64,000 nt of DNA from Symsagittifera roscoffensis (taxonomy: Eukaryota; Xenacoelomorpha; Acoela; Convolutidae): positions 69,678,123 to 69,742,122 of the forward strand of contig NC_087064.1 of NCBI RefSeq assembly GCF_963678635.1. Reading direction: 5' to 3'. Shown here one piece after another: positions 9,776 to 19,164 of this stretch. The translations under genes were made by a program, and so were the position numbers. Under the pieces are notes generated by a model, which had not been told where the DNA came from, made no database searches, and saw nothing but the letters and a program-made list of their open reading frames with translations. The number at the start of each line of letters is the position of its first letter. The stretch's first letter is position 1.

Positions 9776-11851
9776 TTAATTCGCAACTATCATGATCTTG
9801 GCCTTCCTCATTTCTGCTTTGCCATAGGCGGCGAAGATGGTCTCATCTTTCTTTATCGCTTTCAATCCGCCGTATCTTTGGACATCACCATCTTGACTCA
9901 CTAGTTTCGGGTATATTCTTTCCTTCACATGACCAGGGGGTGAGCTCACTTGCCTGAACACCTTCACATGTTGTGCCGTCGGCGCCCTTGTCACTATAAA
10001 TCTTCCAGGTCTCTCTTCTCGATTCCCTTCATCATGATTCAACCTCACGTCCTGCAATGGTCTTGCGTTCACTGGTCCCATCGTGTTATTAGAGGGCAGT
10101 CCCTCTAGGTCAGCAAATCTCAAGGCCGTCGTGGAACTGAAGTTTATGCTAGCGGCTATCAACCAGTCTACGCCGGCTATCGAGTACAGTCTGCTGACGG
10201 ATAGCCTCGCTCCATTCAGCATCCTCCTTGCATCTTCGATGAAGCTCACCCTCTGGAGATCCAGCTTCATTAGTTCGTCTTTGTATACATGCCAGGGAGA
10301 TGGTATGGGTCTTGACCACATCAACGAGCCTCTGCCCGGGCGTCTCTCCTCTCGACTGGTACTTGTCGTCTCCAATCTTGTGTCCGATCTAGACGTGCTG
10401 GCTGTCTCTTCGATTGGGTTGACAGGTCCTATTCTTCTCCTAGGATGGATGGTCCTCCTCATCGGCGCTTCTCCCAATCGATCCTGAACGTCTGTCCTTT
10501 GACCAGGTTCGCTGGAGCTCTGCTGTCTATAAATCGTGACGGCTGGGACCGTCCCCAAGCGTGTTTCCAGGTTAGGAGGTACAAAGGTGGTAATCACCAT
10601 TTCGCTCGATGCTCCTTCTTCCCTCAGCACTCCAGTGTCAAAGAGTTCTACCTTCAACTCATCCAATCGCTCCTGGAAGACTCTGTTCAGCCAAGCCTGT
10701 CCTTCTATACTATCGAAGTGAATGCCGTCCGTGGTCAGCCTGGCCTGATCCATCGCTCTCAGCTCATGTTCGATGTCCATGAGGATCATCCTTCCGGCAT
10801 TCCGACTTGCGAGATTCCTCAAAATATTGTTCCACCTGACCACTCCTTCGTTGTGCCTTCTCCCTACTGCTGTCAAGCTTCTTGCATTCATAGGCACAGT
10901 GCAAACGGTCAGTACCGCGCAGTTAAACTTCTGCCAGAGAGTAGTGAACAAGCACACCATCATCGATTCCCATAGTGCTTCCTCCTCATCCGAACTTCTC
11001 GAGATGTTGTTCGTTCCAATCTGGATCATCACACTGGGGATCCTCCCTGGATTCATTAGTTCCACCATCCGGTATAACTGGGCTATGGTCGCTCCTCCGA
11101 AGGCCATCACCGTGGTGACCCAAGAGGTCCTCAAATTCGATAGTACTCTGACCAAGCTGTCTCCTCCCAGTATCAGATGTGATGTCCCCAGTGGCGGTTG
11201 TTGCAGATTTACTGCCGGGTTCCAAGTCGCTCGATTGAAGCAAACTCTCGGATCTGTCTCCGGAACTCCCGTGAAGTTATATCTCAATTGACTATTCTTT
11301 AGTATGTCTATTACACGTGACACTTTCTTCGCTGGCATCTTCTGTATTCTTCTTTCTGGGGCCTTAGAGTTCCAAATGAGTGGCGTCACGTCACTTATCC
11401 CCTGTCTGATCACGGTCTGGAAGAGTCGTACTCTGCCCGTGTCGTCGATCGTTCCATAGGGTGCAGTCACCCCGGAACCTGGCGCATTCTTGTTGGCGAC
11501 CAGTCGTCCAGCTGTCTCTATCAGCTTCCTCACCGTTTGTTCTACGACGGGGTCACCCAAGGTGTCACTAGGATCCGGGATTGTCACTCGATCTGTCGCT
11601 GTCGGGAGCCGCGTCTCCGTTGTCTGACTCATTTCTCGAGGCGTCAAGAGCTCCATCGTGGACTGCCCACGAGGAATACTCCTTGCAGGTATCACTTTCT
11701 CCACGGCCGTTATCAACGCCATCCGTTCCGATCGCTCCTTGTAGTCCTGCCTCAAGCGCTCAATTTCTTGACCCTGCTTTTTGTTGCAGTCTTCGAACAA
11801 TTTCTTCCATATGTCCCGATCTTCCTCCGTACTGAGCATGGTTTTGGTCAT
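9776..11851 (-). CDS. X2: SGNH/GDSL-type hydrolase protein with N-terminal coiled coil (691 codons)
   Basis: Residues 1-50 are charged heptad-like sequence (coiled coil). An SGNH/GDSL domain follows at about 224-400. All four blocks are present: block I GGDSLVR (nucleophile Ser232), block II FGG (Gly252/253), block III IGTNN (Asn281) and block V TTDGIHF (Asp375, His378). Enzymes of this superfamily are esterases, lipases and acetyl-esterases; the substrate here cannot be read from sequence. Residues 400-560 are Arg/Ser/Thr-rich linker, then a conserved C-terminal region (VSRLYSIAGVDWL) shared with element B. No signal peptide, so a cytosolic or particle role is more likely than secretion. It overlaps the end of X1 by 4 nt; element B reads X1 and X2 in one frame, so the split in A is probably a frameshift. 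Esterase domains are known in ORF1 of some CR1/L2-type LINEs; one downstream of gypsy pol is unusual. Confidence 0.8.
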   Translation of the reverse strand: MTKTMLSTEEDRDIWKKLFEDCNKKQGQEIERLRQDYKERSERMALITAVEKVIPARSIPRGQSTMELLTPREMSQTTETRLPTATDRVTIPDPSDTLGDPVVEQTVRKLIETAGRLVANKNAPGSGVTAPYGTIDDTGRVRLFQTVIRQGISDVTPLIWNSKAPERRIQKMPAKKVSRVIDILKNSQLRYNFTGVPETDPRVCFNRATWNPAVNLQQPPLGTSHLILGGDSLVRVLSNLRTSWVTTVMAFGGATIAQLYRMVELMNPGRIPSVMIQIGTNNISRSSDEEEALWESMMVCLFTTLWQKFNCAVLTVCTVPMNARSLTAVGRRHNEGVVRWNNILRNLASRNAGRMILMDIEHELRAMDQARLTTDGIHFDSIEGQAWLNRVFQERLDELKVELFDTGVLREEGASSEMVITTFVPPNLETRLGTVPAVTIYRQQSSSEPGQRTDVQDRLGEAPMRRTIHPRRRIGPVNPIEETASTSRSDTRLETTSTSREERRPGRGSLMWSRPIPSPWHVYKDELMKLDLQRVSFIEDARRMLNGARLSVSRLYSIAGVDWLIAASINFSSTTALRFADLEGLPSNNTMGPVNARPLQDVRLNHDEGNREERPGRFIVTRAPTAQHVKVFRQVSSPPGHVKERIYPKLVSQDGDVQRYGGLKAIKKDETIFAAYGKAEMRKAKIMIVAN

Positions 11852-12423
11852 CTCGTCCAGCTCCCTTTTCGTTCTTTCCAGTTCTCCTTCATCCCATCCA
11901 GATCTTGCATGGTTTGGTTCGTCTGAACCTTCTGTTCTACTTTCGCCCTCTTTGGTGGCACAGCTGCTCTCAGTGGTGAACCAGACGAGGCAGCCTCGCT
12001 GTTCATCTCCTGATGCATTCTCGTCAGCCCAAGTTTGGGCTTGGAGGGCATAGGCATCTCACCTGGTTGGTTAGTCCTAGAACTTCCCAATCTAGGCTCA
12101 TTCGCCAAGTCACTCCCTGAGAGAGCCCCGTTTCTCCACCTCATCACTCTCATGTTCGGGCGGTCTAGTACGCCCCTCTCTCCATATGCTGCCATCAACA
12201 GGACTTCCGTGGGGCGGTCCCCACGGTTGTCATGCCCCAAGATGTTGATCAGGGCGGTCAGCAACATGATTACCTCTGGGTCCTCCAGAGCAAAGTCTCG
12301 ATCCATTAGCCGACGATAGATCGCATCTATCATCGGTCCTACATGTGCCTCTGCCAGGTCCATCAATTCATCCCTGTTGAAATTATCCATTCTGTTCTTC
12401 AAGTTCGATTCGGTTTGATTCAA
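11848..12423 (-). CDS. X1: N-terminal domain of the second polyprotein, unknown function
   Basis: Opens the second coding block. The start may be the ATG at 12,423 or, better supported by comparison with B, the one at 12,390 (MDNFN). A helical domain of about 80 residues (IYRRLMDRDF, EDPEV, NRGDRPTEVLLMAAYGE, MRWR) is shared with element B 43,758-44,040, followed by a Pro/Ser-rich basic linker ending before the coiled coil of X2. No known family was recognised. It may be a structural or assembly domain, but that is inference from its position ahead of a coiled coil. Confidence 0.6.
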   Translation of the reverse strand: MNQTESNLKNRMDNFNRDELMDLAEAHVGPMIDAIYRRLMDRDFALEDPEVIMLLTALINILGHDNRGDRPTEVLLMAAYGERGVLDRPNMRVMRWRNGALSGSDLANEPRLGSSRTNQPGEMPMPSKPKLGLTRMHQEMNSEAASSGSPLRAAVPPKRAKVEQKVQTNQTMQDLDGMKENWKERKGSWTR

Positions 12424-12790
12424 AGGTTCGACTCAAGTGAGTAATTAAACGATCAATCAGGATCTAGAAAAAGGTTCACGAATATCATTCTTGTCAGTTT
12501 CGCCTTAACTTCTCGTTAAAATTCATTTAAAAACAGTCAGATAAAAAGATTTTGTTCCTAAAATTTCTTAAAATCAATCGGTCTCTAAAATTTTGGAATT
12601 CGACCTAAAATTGGACAGTCCAAACTTTGGATCTATTCCTAAGATCGTCATTCAGTTGTTCATGGTCACTTACCCCTTTCTTACCCACGATCTTAATAAC
12701 ACAACACATAACGTAACATAACACACATATCACACATATCACACACTACACACAACTTAGTTTTTAGCCTAACACCCTCTTGCACGTCAC
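12424..12790 (-). other. Spacer between pol/macro frame and X1, with hairpin
   Basis: AT-rich noncoding stretch with GT-rich repeats. AAGATCGT (12,641-12,648) and ACGATCTT (12,687-12,694) make an 8-bp perfect stem, and TTGGACTGTCCAA (12,611-12,623) is self-complementary. The final third, with CTAGATCCTGATTGATC, has a counterpart in element B near 43,657. The position is where an env-like second message would start, so a splice acceptor, promoter or internal translation start may lie here; none is proven. Confidence 0.4.
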
Positions 12791-13300
12791 TCAGCCTATA
12801 CTTAGGTAATATTTCTTATGTAAATATATTTGTATTTTAGTATCAGAGAATATCACGTGTACCAGCGCGTACAGTTCTCGAGGGTGCAGTCGTCCTCTGT
12901 TCGGGTCGTACACTGGAAGCGAGAGCTCCTTCACGTCCATTTCCACGAGTAAAAATCTCTCAACCTTGTCAAGGACAAGACTAGGTTCTCTGGGTCCACG
13001 TGCTGCTTTTCCGTCGCCCTCGTTACCAAGAAGCATAGGTATTTTCCCGGTATCTGTGACACCGCCGGAGGTCAGGCCGCTACGCCCCCTATCCCTGGTC
13101 TTTGCTTCCATTGGAACTCTATGTTTTTATATTTTCTCTTAAAATCTGCCGCTAACGCTCCTAAAACTCATGTCTGCTGTGATTGCTATCGCAAATGTTC
13201 TGTTTGTGAGTATAAAATCACTGTTCGTTAGTATTATCTTACTTGAATATTCATTTGGTAAGTTAAAATATGACTCAACTACCCTCCCGATGTCAGGTTT
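12791..13300 (-). pseudogene. Macro-domain module (TARG1/OARD1-like), frameshifted
   Basis: Read through two frameshifts and one TGA, the stretch resembles macro domains of the TARG1/OARD1 kind. Visible parts: IAITADMSF in the first strand, the GKYLCFLVT strand, the helix around LSLTRLRDF, the ELSLPVYD strand with its loop, and the ALVHVIF helix and IYLH strand at the end. TARG1 removes ADP-ribose from proteins using a Lys after the LIT strand and an Asp in the loop after the SMP strand. Here the Lys position reads VTR in A and VTK in B, and the Gly-rich loops are altered, so activity is doubtful. The open piece is 12,791-13,111. Several retroid and RNA-virus lineages carry macro domains against host ADP-ribosylation; that role here is inference. 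Confidence 0.65.
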
Positions 13301-13301
13301 C

Positions 13302-13778
13302 TTAAGTTCTTCGCCTGTTTCTGCTTCTAAGTCTCCTGTCTCTCTTGCTATTTTTTAATTTTTTTATTATCAAGTTTTCAATGTGGGTAAGTCCTACCCC
13401 CACTCCCCGGACAAAAATATCCATCGACGTCCCCGTCGATCGCATACCGGGTATCAAGTCGAGATTGGAAGCCGGAATGAGTAATTGCCCTTCCTGGGCA
13501 GCCCAGGAAGGATCATCTCGTTCGGTCTTCATGTATTTTATGCTTTCACGATCTACTTCTTGAATCGTGACACTGGTCTCCTCTGGGTCCGACGTCATTT
13601 CGTTCAGCCATTCTAAGACACGCTGGTTCGTCAAGTCTTGTTCATATGACTGCTGTTGCTCGTCGTCGAATTCTACCTCGGGTTTTGACCGGTCGTCGAC
13701 CCAATCATCGTCGCGATCATCGATTATGTCAATGTCTTGTGACACAGTTATTTCTTCTAAGCCCACTACTTCTTCCAT
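13302..13778 (-). CDS. Pol C-terminal linker between integrase and macro domain
   Basis: 158 codons, acidic at first (DDRDDDWVDDRS), matching element B 42,298-42,720 (DWIDDRSEPEVEFE, RVLEW, then LIIKK). At its 5' side an alternative frame (KKYNPYGDDF) matches B KKYKPYGEDF, so the pol frame once ran on into this segment and two small indels now separate them. At its 3' side a shift near 13,350 leads into the macro module. Thus the macro domain was most likely the last domain of pol. Confidence 0.6.
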   Translation of the reverse strand: MEEVVGLEEITVSQDIDIIDDRDDDWVDDRSKPEVEFDDEQQQSYEQDLTNQRVLEWLNEMTSDPEETSVTIQEVDRESIKYMKTERDDPSWAAQEGQLLIPASNLDLIPGMRSTGTSMDIFVRGVGVGLTHIENLIIKKLKNSKRDRRLRSRNRRRT

Positions 13779-13803
13779 ATCTTCTTCAGATCTATCCTGT
13801 CCA

Positions 13804-16800
13804 CTACAAAGTCGTCACCGTAAGGATTGTATTTCTTTCTGGGTCTTTCCCGTCCTTCTGACGAGTCTGTATCGTGAACGGAAGATCCGGTTCCAAGTTC
13901 TTGGGAACCTCTATCTGTTCAGGATTCTGCCAATCCTCCTCTGCGTAGGGTAAGGTTTCATCGTCCGCTTCGATCACCTCGTTTGGATCCAGGTCCAGCG
14001 GTGTATTCGTTCCTTCCTCCACGACTTTGTTTCCATCGTTCTTCTCCCTGGTACCTTTCTCGTTGACCTCACAAGCAGGATCCATCATTAGATAATCCCC
14101 TTCTTCCATGTCTGCAGGTATACACCAGTCTTCTGTCGATGGATTGTGTGGCTTAATGTTCTCGTAGTGGGCGGCTCGGCCAGTACTCAGTCTATAAAAG
14201 CGTCCCTCCTGGTGCACCTCTGTAATCATGAAGGATCCCCTCCACTTTTTTAGGAGCTTTTTCGTCCCTTTTGGTGGTATAACGTTTAGAAATACCCATA
14301 CGTAGTCTCCCACCGAGTAAGTTTTTGCTCCAGCTGATTTCTTGTCAAATTTTTTTCTCTGCCTTGCCTGTGCTTGCTGAGTATTTCGTCTACACAGATC
14401 GTTCAATTCCTGTTGACGTCTGATCACATCCCTCACGTAAACCTGTGGAGACGTTTTCTTTCCCTCATATTCTGGGTAGAAAAAGATTAATGGTAAAGAC
14501 TTTTCGTGTCCAGTTAGCATCATGTGTGGACTGACGACGATGGTGGAGTGTTGCGTGCTGTTATAGGCTCCCATCACCTGTTGAAGGTATCTGTCCCAAT
14601 CGGTCATGTACCTGGAACAATATACTCTCAGCATCGACACTAACGTCCTATTCTGTCTTTCCACTAAGCCATTCGTCTGAGGGTGGTATGTCGTGGAGTG
14701 AGCCAGAGCAACCTGTGAGCGTCTCATAAGCTCTTTCGTAAGCTCTCCTACGAAAGCTGTTCCATTATCCGATTGAAACGTCATCGGACAACCATGTCTC
14801 GCTATCCACGTATTGATCAGGTGGTCGCATGTCTCTTCCGCCGAGGCAGTTATGCAGGGCACGGCCTCTGCATAATTCGTAAAATGATCTATCATGACCA
14901 ACACCTGATTATTACCACTGTCTGTCATGCATATCTTTTGGTGATCTATCTGCACCACCTCGTTGAATTCAGACGACTCGATCGATTGTAAAGGAAATCG
15001 CAACTTCCTTGGATCCTTGACCTGTTGGCATGACAGACATGCTGTTACCCACTTCTCGCATGCCTTTTTCATTCCAGGCCACTCGAAGCGCTTCAGGATC
15101 CTCGTATATACTTTTTCGATCCCCTGATGGCCCATCTGATCATGCGACCTGAATAATAGTTCTATCTGATAGAGTTGCGGCAACACTATCGCGTTATACT
15201 TGTATAGGACTCTGTCTTCTTCTCTTCTTTTGCAAGCCACTATCCCGTCCTTGTTCAAAAATAACCTCCATTCCTTCTGCATGAAGTACTGTCTCAGGAT
15301 ACGATAACTATCTTCCTCGAGGTCCCCTTTATCCGGAGAACCATTCTCGATCCACCTTTTCAGGTTGCTTGTCATGCGAACATTTCTCTGCGCCCTGAGA
15401 AGATCCGAGAGTCTGTATCTCGCCTTCAAGTACGTCCTTATAACCCTCATCTGACTATTCAGCTCATTGGGCTGGTGTGTGTCTTCTTCCATCTTAACGC
15501 ACCAAATCTTCGCCAGCGGCTGTGTTTCTTGCTTGAACGGCTGAAGATCAGTCCTGACTACCTCTTTCTGTGGCAACAGAGTTATCGAACGTTTCGATAC
15601 CGCTATTGTCTCCAAATCATCCGCTGCGTTGTCAAAGACTCTTTCGCTTGGCATAAGGTAGCGATCACTGTCAGGACCCTGGTTCACCTCTCTGTCCAGA
15701 TCCCTTGCACGAGTTTCCACTAGTAGTGTGTGGATTGCTAGTTCGAACAGTTCTGATCCCGAGCTCAAGTTCCTGTCTGAATAGGTGTCAATTCCTGAGT
15801 TTTGGGAATTGTCATCTATTGAAGAGTTTGTGATGGAATCTGCACGCTCCTCCAGATCATGTCTGTGCCTTCTTCGCATCCATCTGAACTCCCCGGACAA
15901 AACCTTGTTCTCCAGGTCCTGTTTCTCATCAGGAATTTTTTCATCTATCTCAGACTCCCCGGACAAGCTTTCTTGTCCCGTGTGCTGATCTTGTGCTCGC
16001 TGGCTCTTCTCATCGTTCGTCTCCCCGGACAATAAATCTTGCAGCAGGTTTTGTTCTACCATCTCACCTTTTTTACCCTGCTCCGCAAAGGTAACGGTTT
16101 TCCTTCGCGTACTGCTTCCCTGTTCTTTCCGTCCGTAAGAAGTACTGGTTAAAATCTCGTGGGGTATTGAGGATACTAGTTTCTGAACTATTGTCCTACA
16201 ATCCTTCTCGTTCTCTTCGTGTTGTCGTCTGGACGGCATGATCTTCACCTTCTCACTGACTGTTAGCGATGCCACTGCTGCTGTCCACTCGGGGTCATCT
16301 CTGGTCACTTCTCTTTCTAACAATCCACCCAGCATCCGCATCACTTGCGGTGTGACCTGCACCGTTTTATCCAATAATGAGAGGCTGTTTATGTTCATGC
16401 GAGAGAGTTCTTGCTGGACCAGATTTGAGCGCAGCAACAGATCCAAGGGGATCGGGTCCTCCTTGGATAGGATCTTTATCTCGGCTGCTTTCTCTACAGG
16501 TAACTCAGGATGCCCTGGAATTGGATGTCCAGATTTATCCAACCATCTCGTTAAGGGAAGCGCTTCATAAGTTTCTTTGTCCAGAAACGAAAATCCTTCC
16601 TTTATTTCAGCATGATTGGCTTGCTTCTGCTCCAACCTTTCATAGAGCTCAGTTTTCTTGCTGAGGCTGTCAGCATTCTGGTGTTTATCACGCATCCTGT
16701 GTTCGATTGTCATATGGTAGCCATCCAATCTTACTATCCATCTACCAATGTAACTCTGATCCATCGAGTAGGTCTTCAACCGGGATAACGCTCTGTTGTC

Positions 16801-16914
16801 CACGCGTAACTTGAAGGGAGCGCTCCCCAAGTATGCACGGTACTTTTCCACGAAAGTGACTACTGCAAACATTTCTGCTTTCGGTGCGCCATATTTCATC
16901 TCTGTATCACTCAA
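13804..16914 (-). CDS. Pol: RNase H end, acidic linker, integrase with GPY/F-like tail
   Basis: 1,036 codons. The start lies within RNase H (AEMFAVV, VDNRALS, HQNADSLSKK supply its Glu and Asp positions). Residues about 95-520 are a long charged linker with repeated LSGE motifs. Integrase follows: HHCC zinc module (SHDQMGHQG and CLSC, near 15,030-15,150), catalytic D (QIDHQ, near 14,945), D (QSDNGTAF, near 14,770) and E (VERQNR, near 14,660), so the DDE set is intact. A GPY/F-like module (KKWRGSFMITEV, near 14,210-14,260) closes it. Integrase inserts the cDNA into nuclear DNA. The RT part lies upstream in separate frames because of a TAG at 16,961 and a duplication. Confidence 0.9.
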   Translation of the reverse strand: MSDTEMKYGAPKAEMFAVVTFVEKYRAYLGSAPFKLRVDNRALSRLKTYSMDQSYIGRWIVRLDGYHMTIEHRMRDKHQNADSLSKKTELYERLEQKQANHAEIKEGFSFLDKETYEALPLTRWLDKSGHPIPGHPELPVEKAAEIKILSKEDPIPLDLLLRSNLVQQELSRMNINSLSLLDKTVQVTPQVMRMLGGLLEREVTRDDPEWTAAVASLTVSEKVKIMPSRRQHEENEKDCRTIVQKLVSSIPHEILTSTSYGRKEQGSSTRRKTVTFAEQGKKGEMVEQNLLQDLLSGETNDEKSQRAQDQHTGQESLSGESEIDEKIPDEKQDLENKVLSGEFRWMRRRHRHDLEERADSITNSSIDDNSQNSGIDTYSDRNLSSGSELFELAIHTLLVETRARDLDREVNQGPDSDRYLMPSERVFDNAADDLETIAVSKRSITLLPQKEVVRTDLQPFKQETQPLAKIWCVKMEEDTHQPNELNSQMRVIRTYLKARYRLSDLLRAQRNVRMTSNLKRWIENGSPDKGDLEEDSYRILRQYFMQKEWRLFLNKDGIVACKRREEDRVLYKYNAIVLPQLYQIELLFRSHDQMGHQGIEKVYTRILKRFEWPGMKKACEKWVTACLSCQQVKDPRKLRFPLQSIESSEFNEVVQIDHQKICMTDSGNNQVLVMIDHFTNYAEAVPCITASAEETCDHLINTWIARHGCPMTFQSDNGTAFVGELTKELMRRSQVALAHSTTYHPQTNGLVERQNRTLVSMLRVYCSRYMTDWDRYLQQVMGAYNSTQHSTIVVSPHMMLTGHEKSLPLIFFYPEYEGKKTSPQVYVRDVIRRQQELNDLCRRNTQQAQARQRKKFDKKSAGAKTYSVGDYVWVFLNVIPPKGTKKLLKKWRGSFMITEVHQEGRFYRLSTGRAAHYENIKPHNPSTEDWCIPADMEEGDYLMMDPACEVNEKGTREKNDGNKVVEEGTNTPLDLDPNEVIEADDETLPYAEEDWQNPEQIEVPKNLEPDLPFTIQTRQKDGKDPERNTILTVTTL

Positions 16915-16934
16915 GACTTTGCTGCCGTATGCAA

Positions 16935-18733
16935 TGGGACGGAGAACCGTTCTTCCGTTCTATTCTTGCTCCTGATACAATTTTCCTGAGATGGCTACTA
17001 CCGATGCGTCTGTGTCAAGAACATACGTGCCCTTTTCTGTAGGCATGCCTAGCACTGGTGCTTCGCACAGTTCCCGCTTTATGTTCTCGAAGGCAACTTC
17101 TGCTTCATCGTTCCATTCGATTTTCTTCCCTTTGTTGCGCATCAGCTTCTGCATCGGATACACCTTGTCCGCATATCTTTTTATGAACTCGCGGTAGTAG
17201 TTGGCAAACCCTAGGAAGCTCAGGAGCTGTGTGTCCGTTCTAGATTCCCGTACTTCTTGGTCACTCTGGTCAAAGCCTGAGCCATCAGCCTTTGAAAAGT
17301 GGCCGTTGCATTGCACAAGCCGAAGGGCATCCTCTTCCACTGGTACAATCCCAATTCGCACGCGAATCTGGTTTTCCCTCTGTCCTTCTTCCGCAGAGGG
17401 ACCTGCCAGAAGGCAGAACCCAAGTCCAATGTGGTGAAGAACTTGGCATCACCAAGCTTAGAGAGGCTGTCGTCTATTCGCGGTATCGGGTACGCATCTT
17501 TTATCGTCACCGCGTTCAAATAGCGAAAGTCGCAACAAAATCTTAGCTGCCCCCCTTTCTTTTTCGCCATTACTACCCCGCAAGCCCATGGCGATTTCGA
17601 CGGTTCTATCATGTCGTATTCAAGCAACATTTCTATTTCCGCTCGGCATGCTTCCGACATGTGTGGCTTCATTCGTCTTGCGCCTTCCCTATGGGGAACG
17701 GCGCCCTCTTTAAGTTCGATTTCGTGTTGCAATGGGACGGAGAACCGTTCTTCCGTTCTATTCTTGCTCCTGATACAGTTTTCCTGAGATGGCTACTACC
17801 GATGCGTCTGTGTCAAGAACATACGTGCCCTTTTCTGTAGGCATGCCTAGCACTGGTGCTTCGCACAGTTCCCGCTTTATGTTCTCGAAGGCAACTTCTG
17901 CTTCATCGTTCCATTCGATTTTCTTCCCTTTGTTGCGCATCAGCTTCTGCATCGGATACACCTTATCCGCATATCTTTTTATGAACTCGCGGTAGTAGTT
18001 GGCAAACCCTAGGAAGCTCAGGAGCTGTGTGTCCGTTCTAGGAGCCTTCCATGTCAACACTGCTTCTACTGCTTCTGGGTCCGGCCTCACACCATGTCTG
18101 CCCACCATTCTTCCCAGGTACTTAATTGAATCCCTAAGGATTTCACATTTGGATGGTTTGCACTTCAAGCCTGCTCTCTTCATGCATCCAAAGACCTCAT
18201 CGAGCCGATCAATGTGGCTTCCAGGATCGGTGTCGCTATGACCACGTCGTCCACGTAACACATCACGAGATTCCCGTATTTCTTGGTCACTCTGGTCAAA
18301 GCCTGAGCCATCAGTCTTTGAAAAGTGGCTGTTGCGTTGCACAAGCCGAAGGGCATCCTCTTCCACTGGTACAACCCCAACTCACACGCGAATCTGGTTT
18401 TCCCTCTGTCCTTCTTCCGCAGAGGGACCTGCCAGAAGGCAGAACCCAAGTCCAATGTGGTGAAGAACTTGGCATCACCAAGCTTAGAGAGGCTCTCGTC
18501 TACTCGCGGTATCGGGTACGCATCTTTTATCGTTACCGCGTTCAAATAGCGAAAGTCGCAACAAAATCTTAGCTGCCCCCCTTTCTTTTTCGCCATTACC
18601 ACCCCGCAAGCCCACGGTGATTTCGAGGGTTCTATCATGTCGTATTCGAGCAGCGTTTTGATTTCCGCTCGGCACGCTTCCGACTTGTGTGGCGTCATTC
18701 GTCTCGCTCTTTTTCTGTGCGGAACGGCACCTT
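16935..18733 (-). repeat. Tandem duplication inside the RT gene (about 0.8 and 1.0 kb)
   Basis: The segment 16,937-17,732 repeats 17,735-18,740 at a shift of about 798 bp. The left copy lacks about 230 bp (break at 17,242), which removes the YVDD motif and start of the thumb. Identity is very high, so the event is recent relative to the A-B divergence. Both copies keep the same TAG in the RNase H start. Confidence 0.8.
16960..17732 (-). pseudogene. Second, internally deleted RT copy
   Basis: Frames 17,732-17,220 and 17,361-16,960 repeat the RT fingers and palm (CDFRYLNAVT, TTLDLGSAFWQV, PFGLCNATATFQ) and then jump from KKYGNL straight to the connection region (LLSFLGFANYYREF) and the first RNase H strand (VLDTDAS). 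The YVDD catalytic motif is lost, so this copy cannot polymerise. Confidence 0.75.
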
Positions 18734-18833
18734 CTTCCAGTTCAATTTCGTGTTCGACGAAGTTACAGGAACCGATATCCGCTTTATGTTTATGAAAATA
18801 AAACGTCCCGCAATTTTTCGAAATCTCCCTCAC
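17758..18833 (-). pseudogene. Reverse transcriptase, first copy, frameshifted after YVDD
   Basis: Frame 18,833-18,180 has the Ty3/gypsy RT motifs in order: PSKSPWACGVV, FCCDFRYLNAVT, TTLDLGSAFWQV (catalytic Asp), MPFGLCNATATFQ and YVDDVVIATP (two catalytic Asp). Directly after this, an indel moves the rest (KCEILRDSIKYLGRMVG, connection domain, RNase H strand VLDTDAS) to frame 18,366-17,758, which ends in TAG. RT copies the genomic RNA into DNA. The N-terminus joins the protease frame through another shift near 18,830. Confidence 0.85.
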
Positions 18834-19164
18834 CCATTTTTCCTTTTAAATGTTCTATCTCTGGCAAGACCGGTTTGTCAGACTCTAGTTCGTATGACGA
18901 GGGGCGTTCCGGAAAATTCGAGCAGCTCGATAAGCCGTCGTCCGTTTCGGATTTCATTGAAAACAATTTATGAAAATATTTTAATTCAATAATCCTCTTT
19001 AAAATTTTATCTTTGTTGGCATGATAAGGACAGTCTTTCACGTTATGTTTCTTCAAGTTTTGTGCCTCCTCATAGTCGGTCCTCATCGGCAAAGCGTAAC
19101 CAAGTTCTTTCCACGCTGGATTGAAACCGTGGTGTCCAGTGTGTTCAATAACACACTGACACAC
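18790..19164 (-). pseudogene. Protease-RT linker of pol
   Basis: 124-codon frame. From LGYALP onward it matches the protease-RT linker of element B (37,798-38,130), including the identical FSMKSET phrase and DKPVLPEIEHLKGK. A one-frame offset separates it from both protease and RT. Conservation of a linker this strong between diverged elements suggests a cleavage or folding role, which is inference. Confidence 0.65.

Noticed and set aside
4600-12423. Env-like glycoprotein in the X block
   Set aside because: No signal peptide, transmembrane segment or furin-type site was visible in X1-X6.
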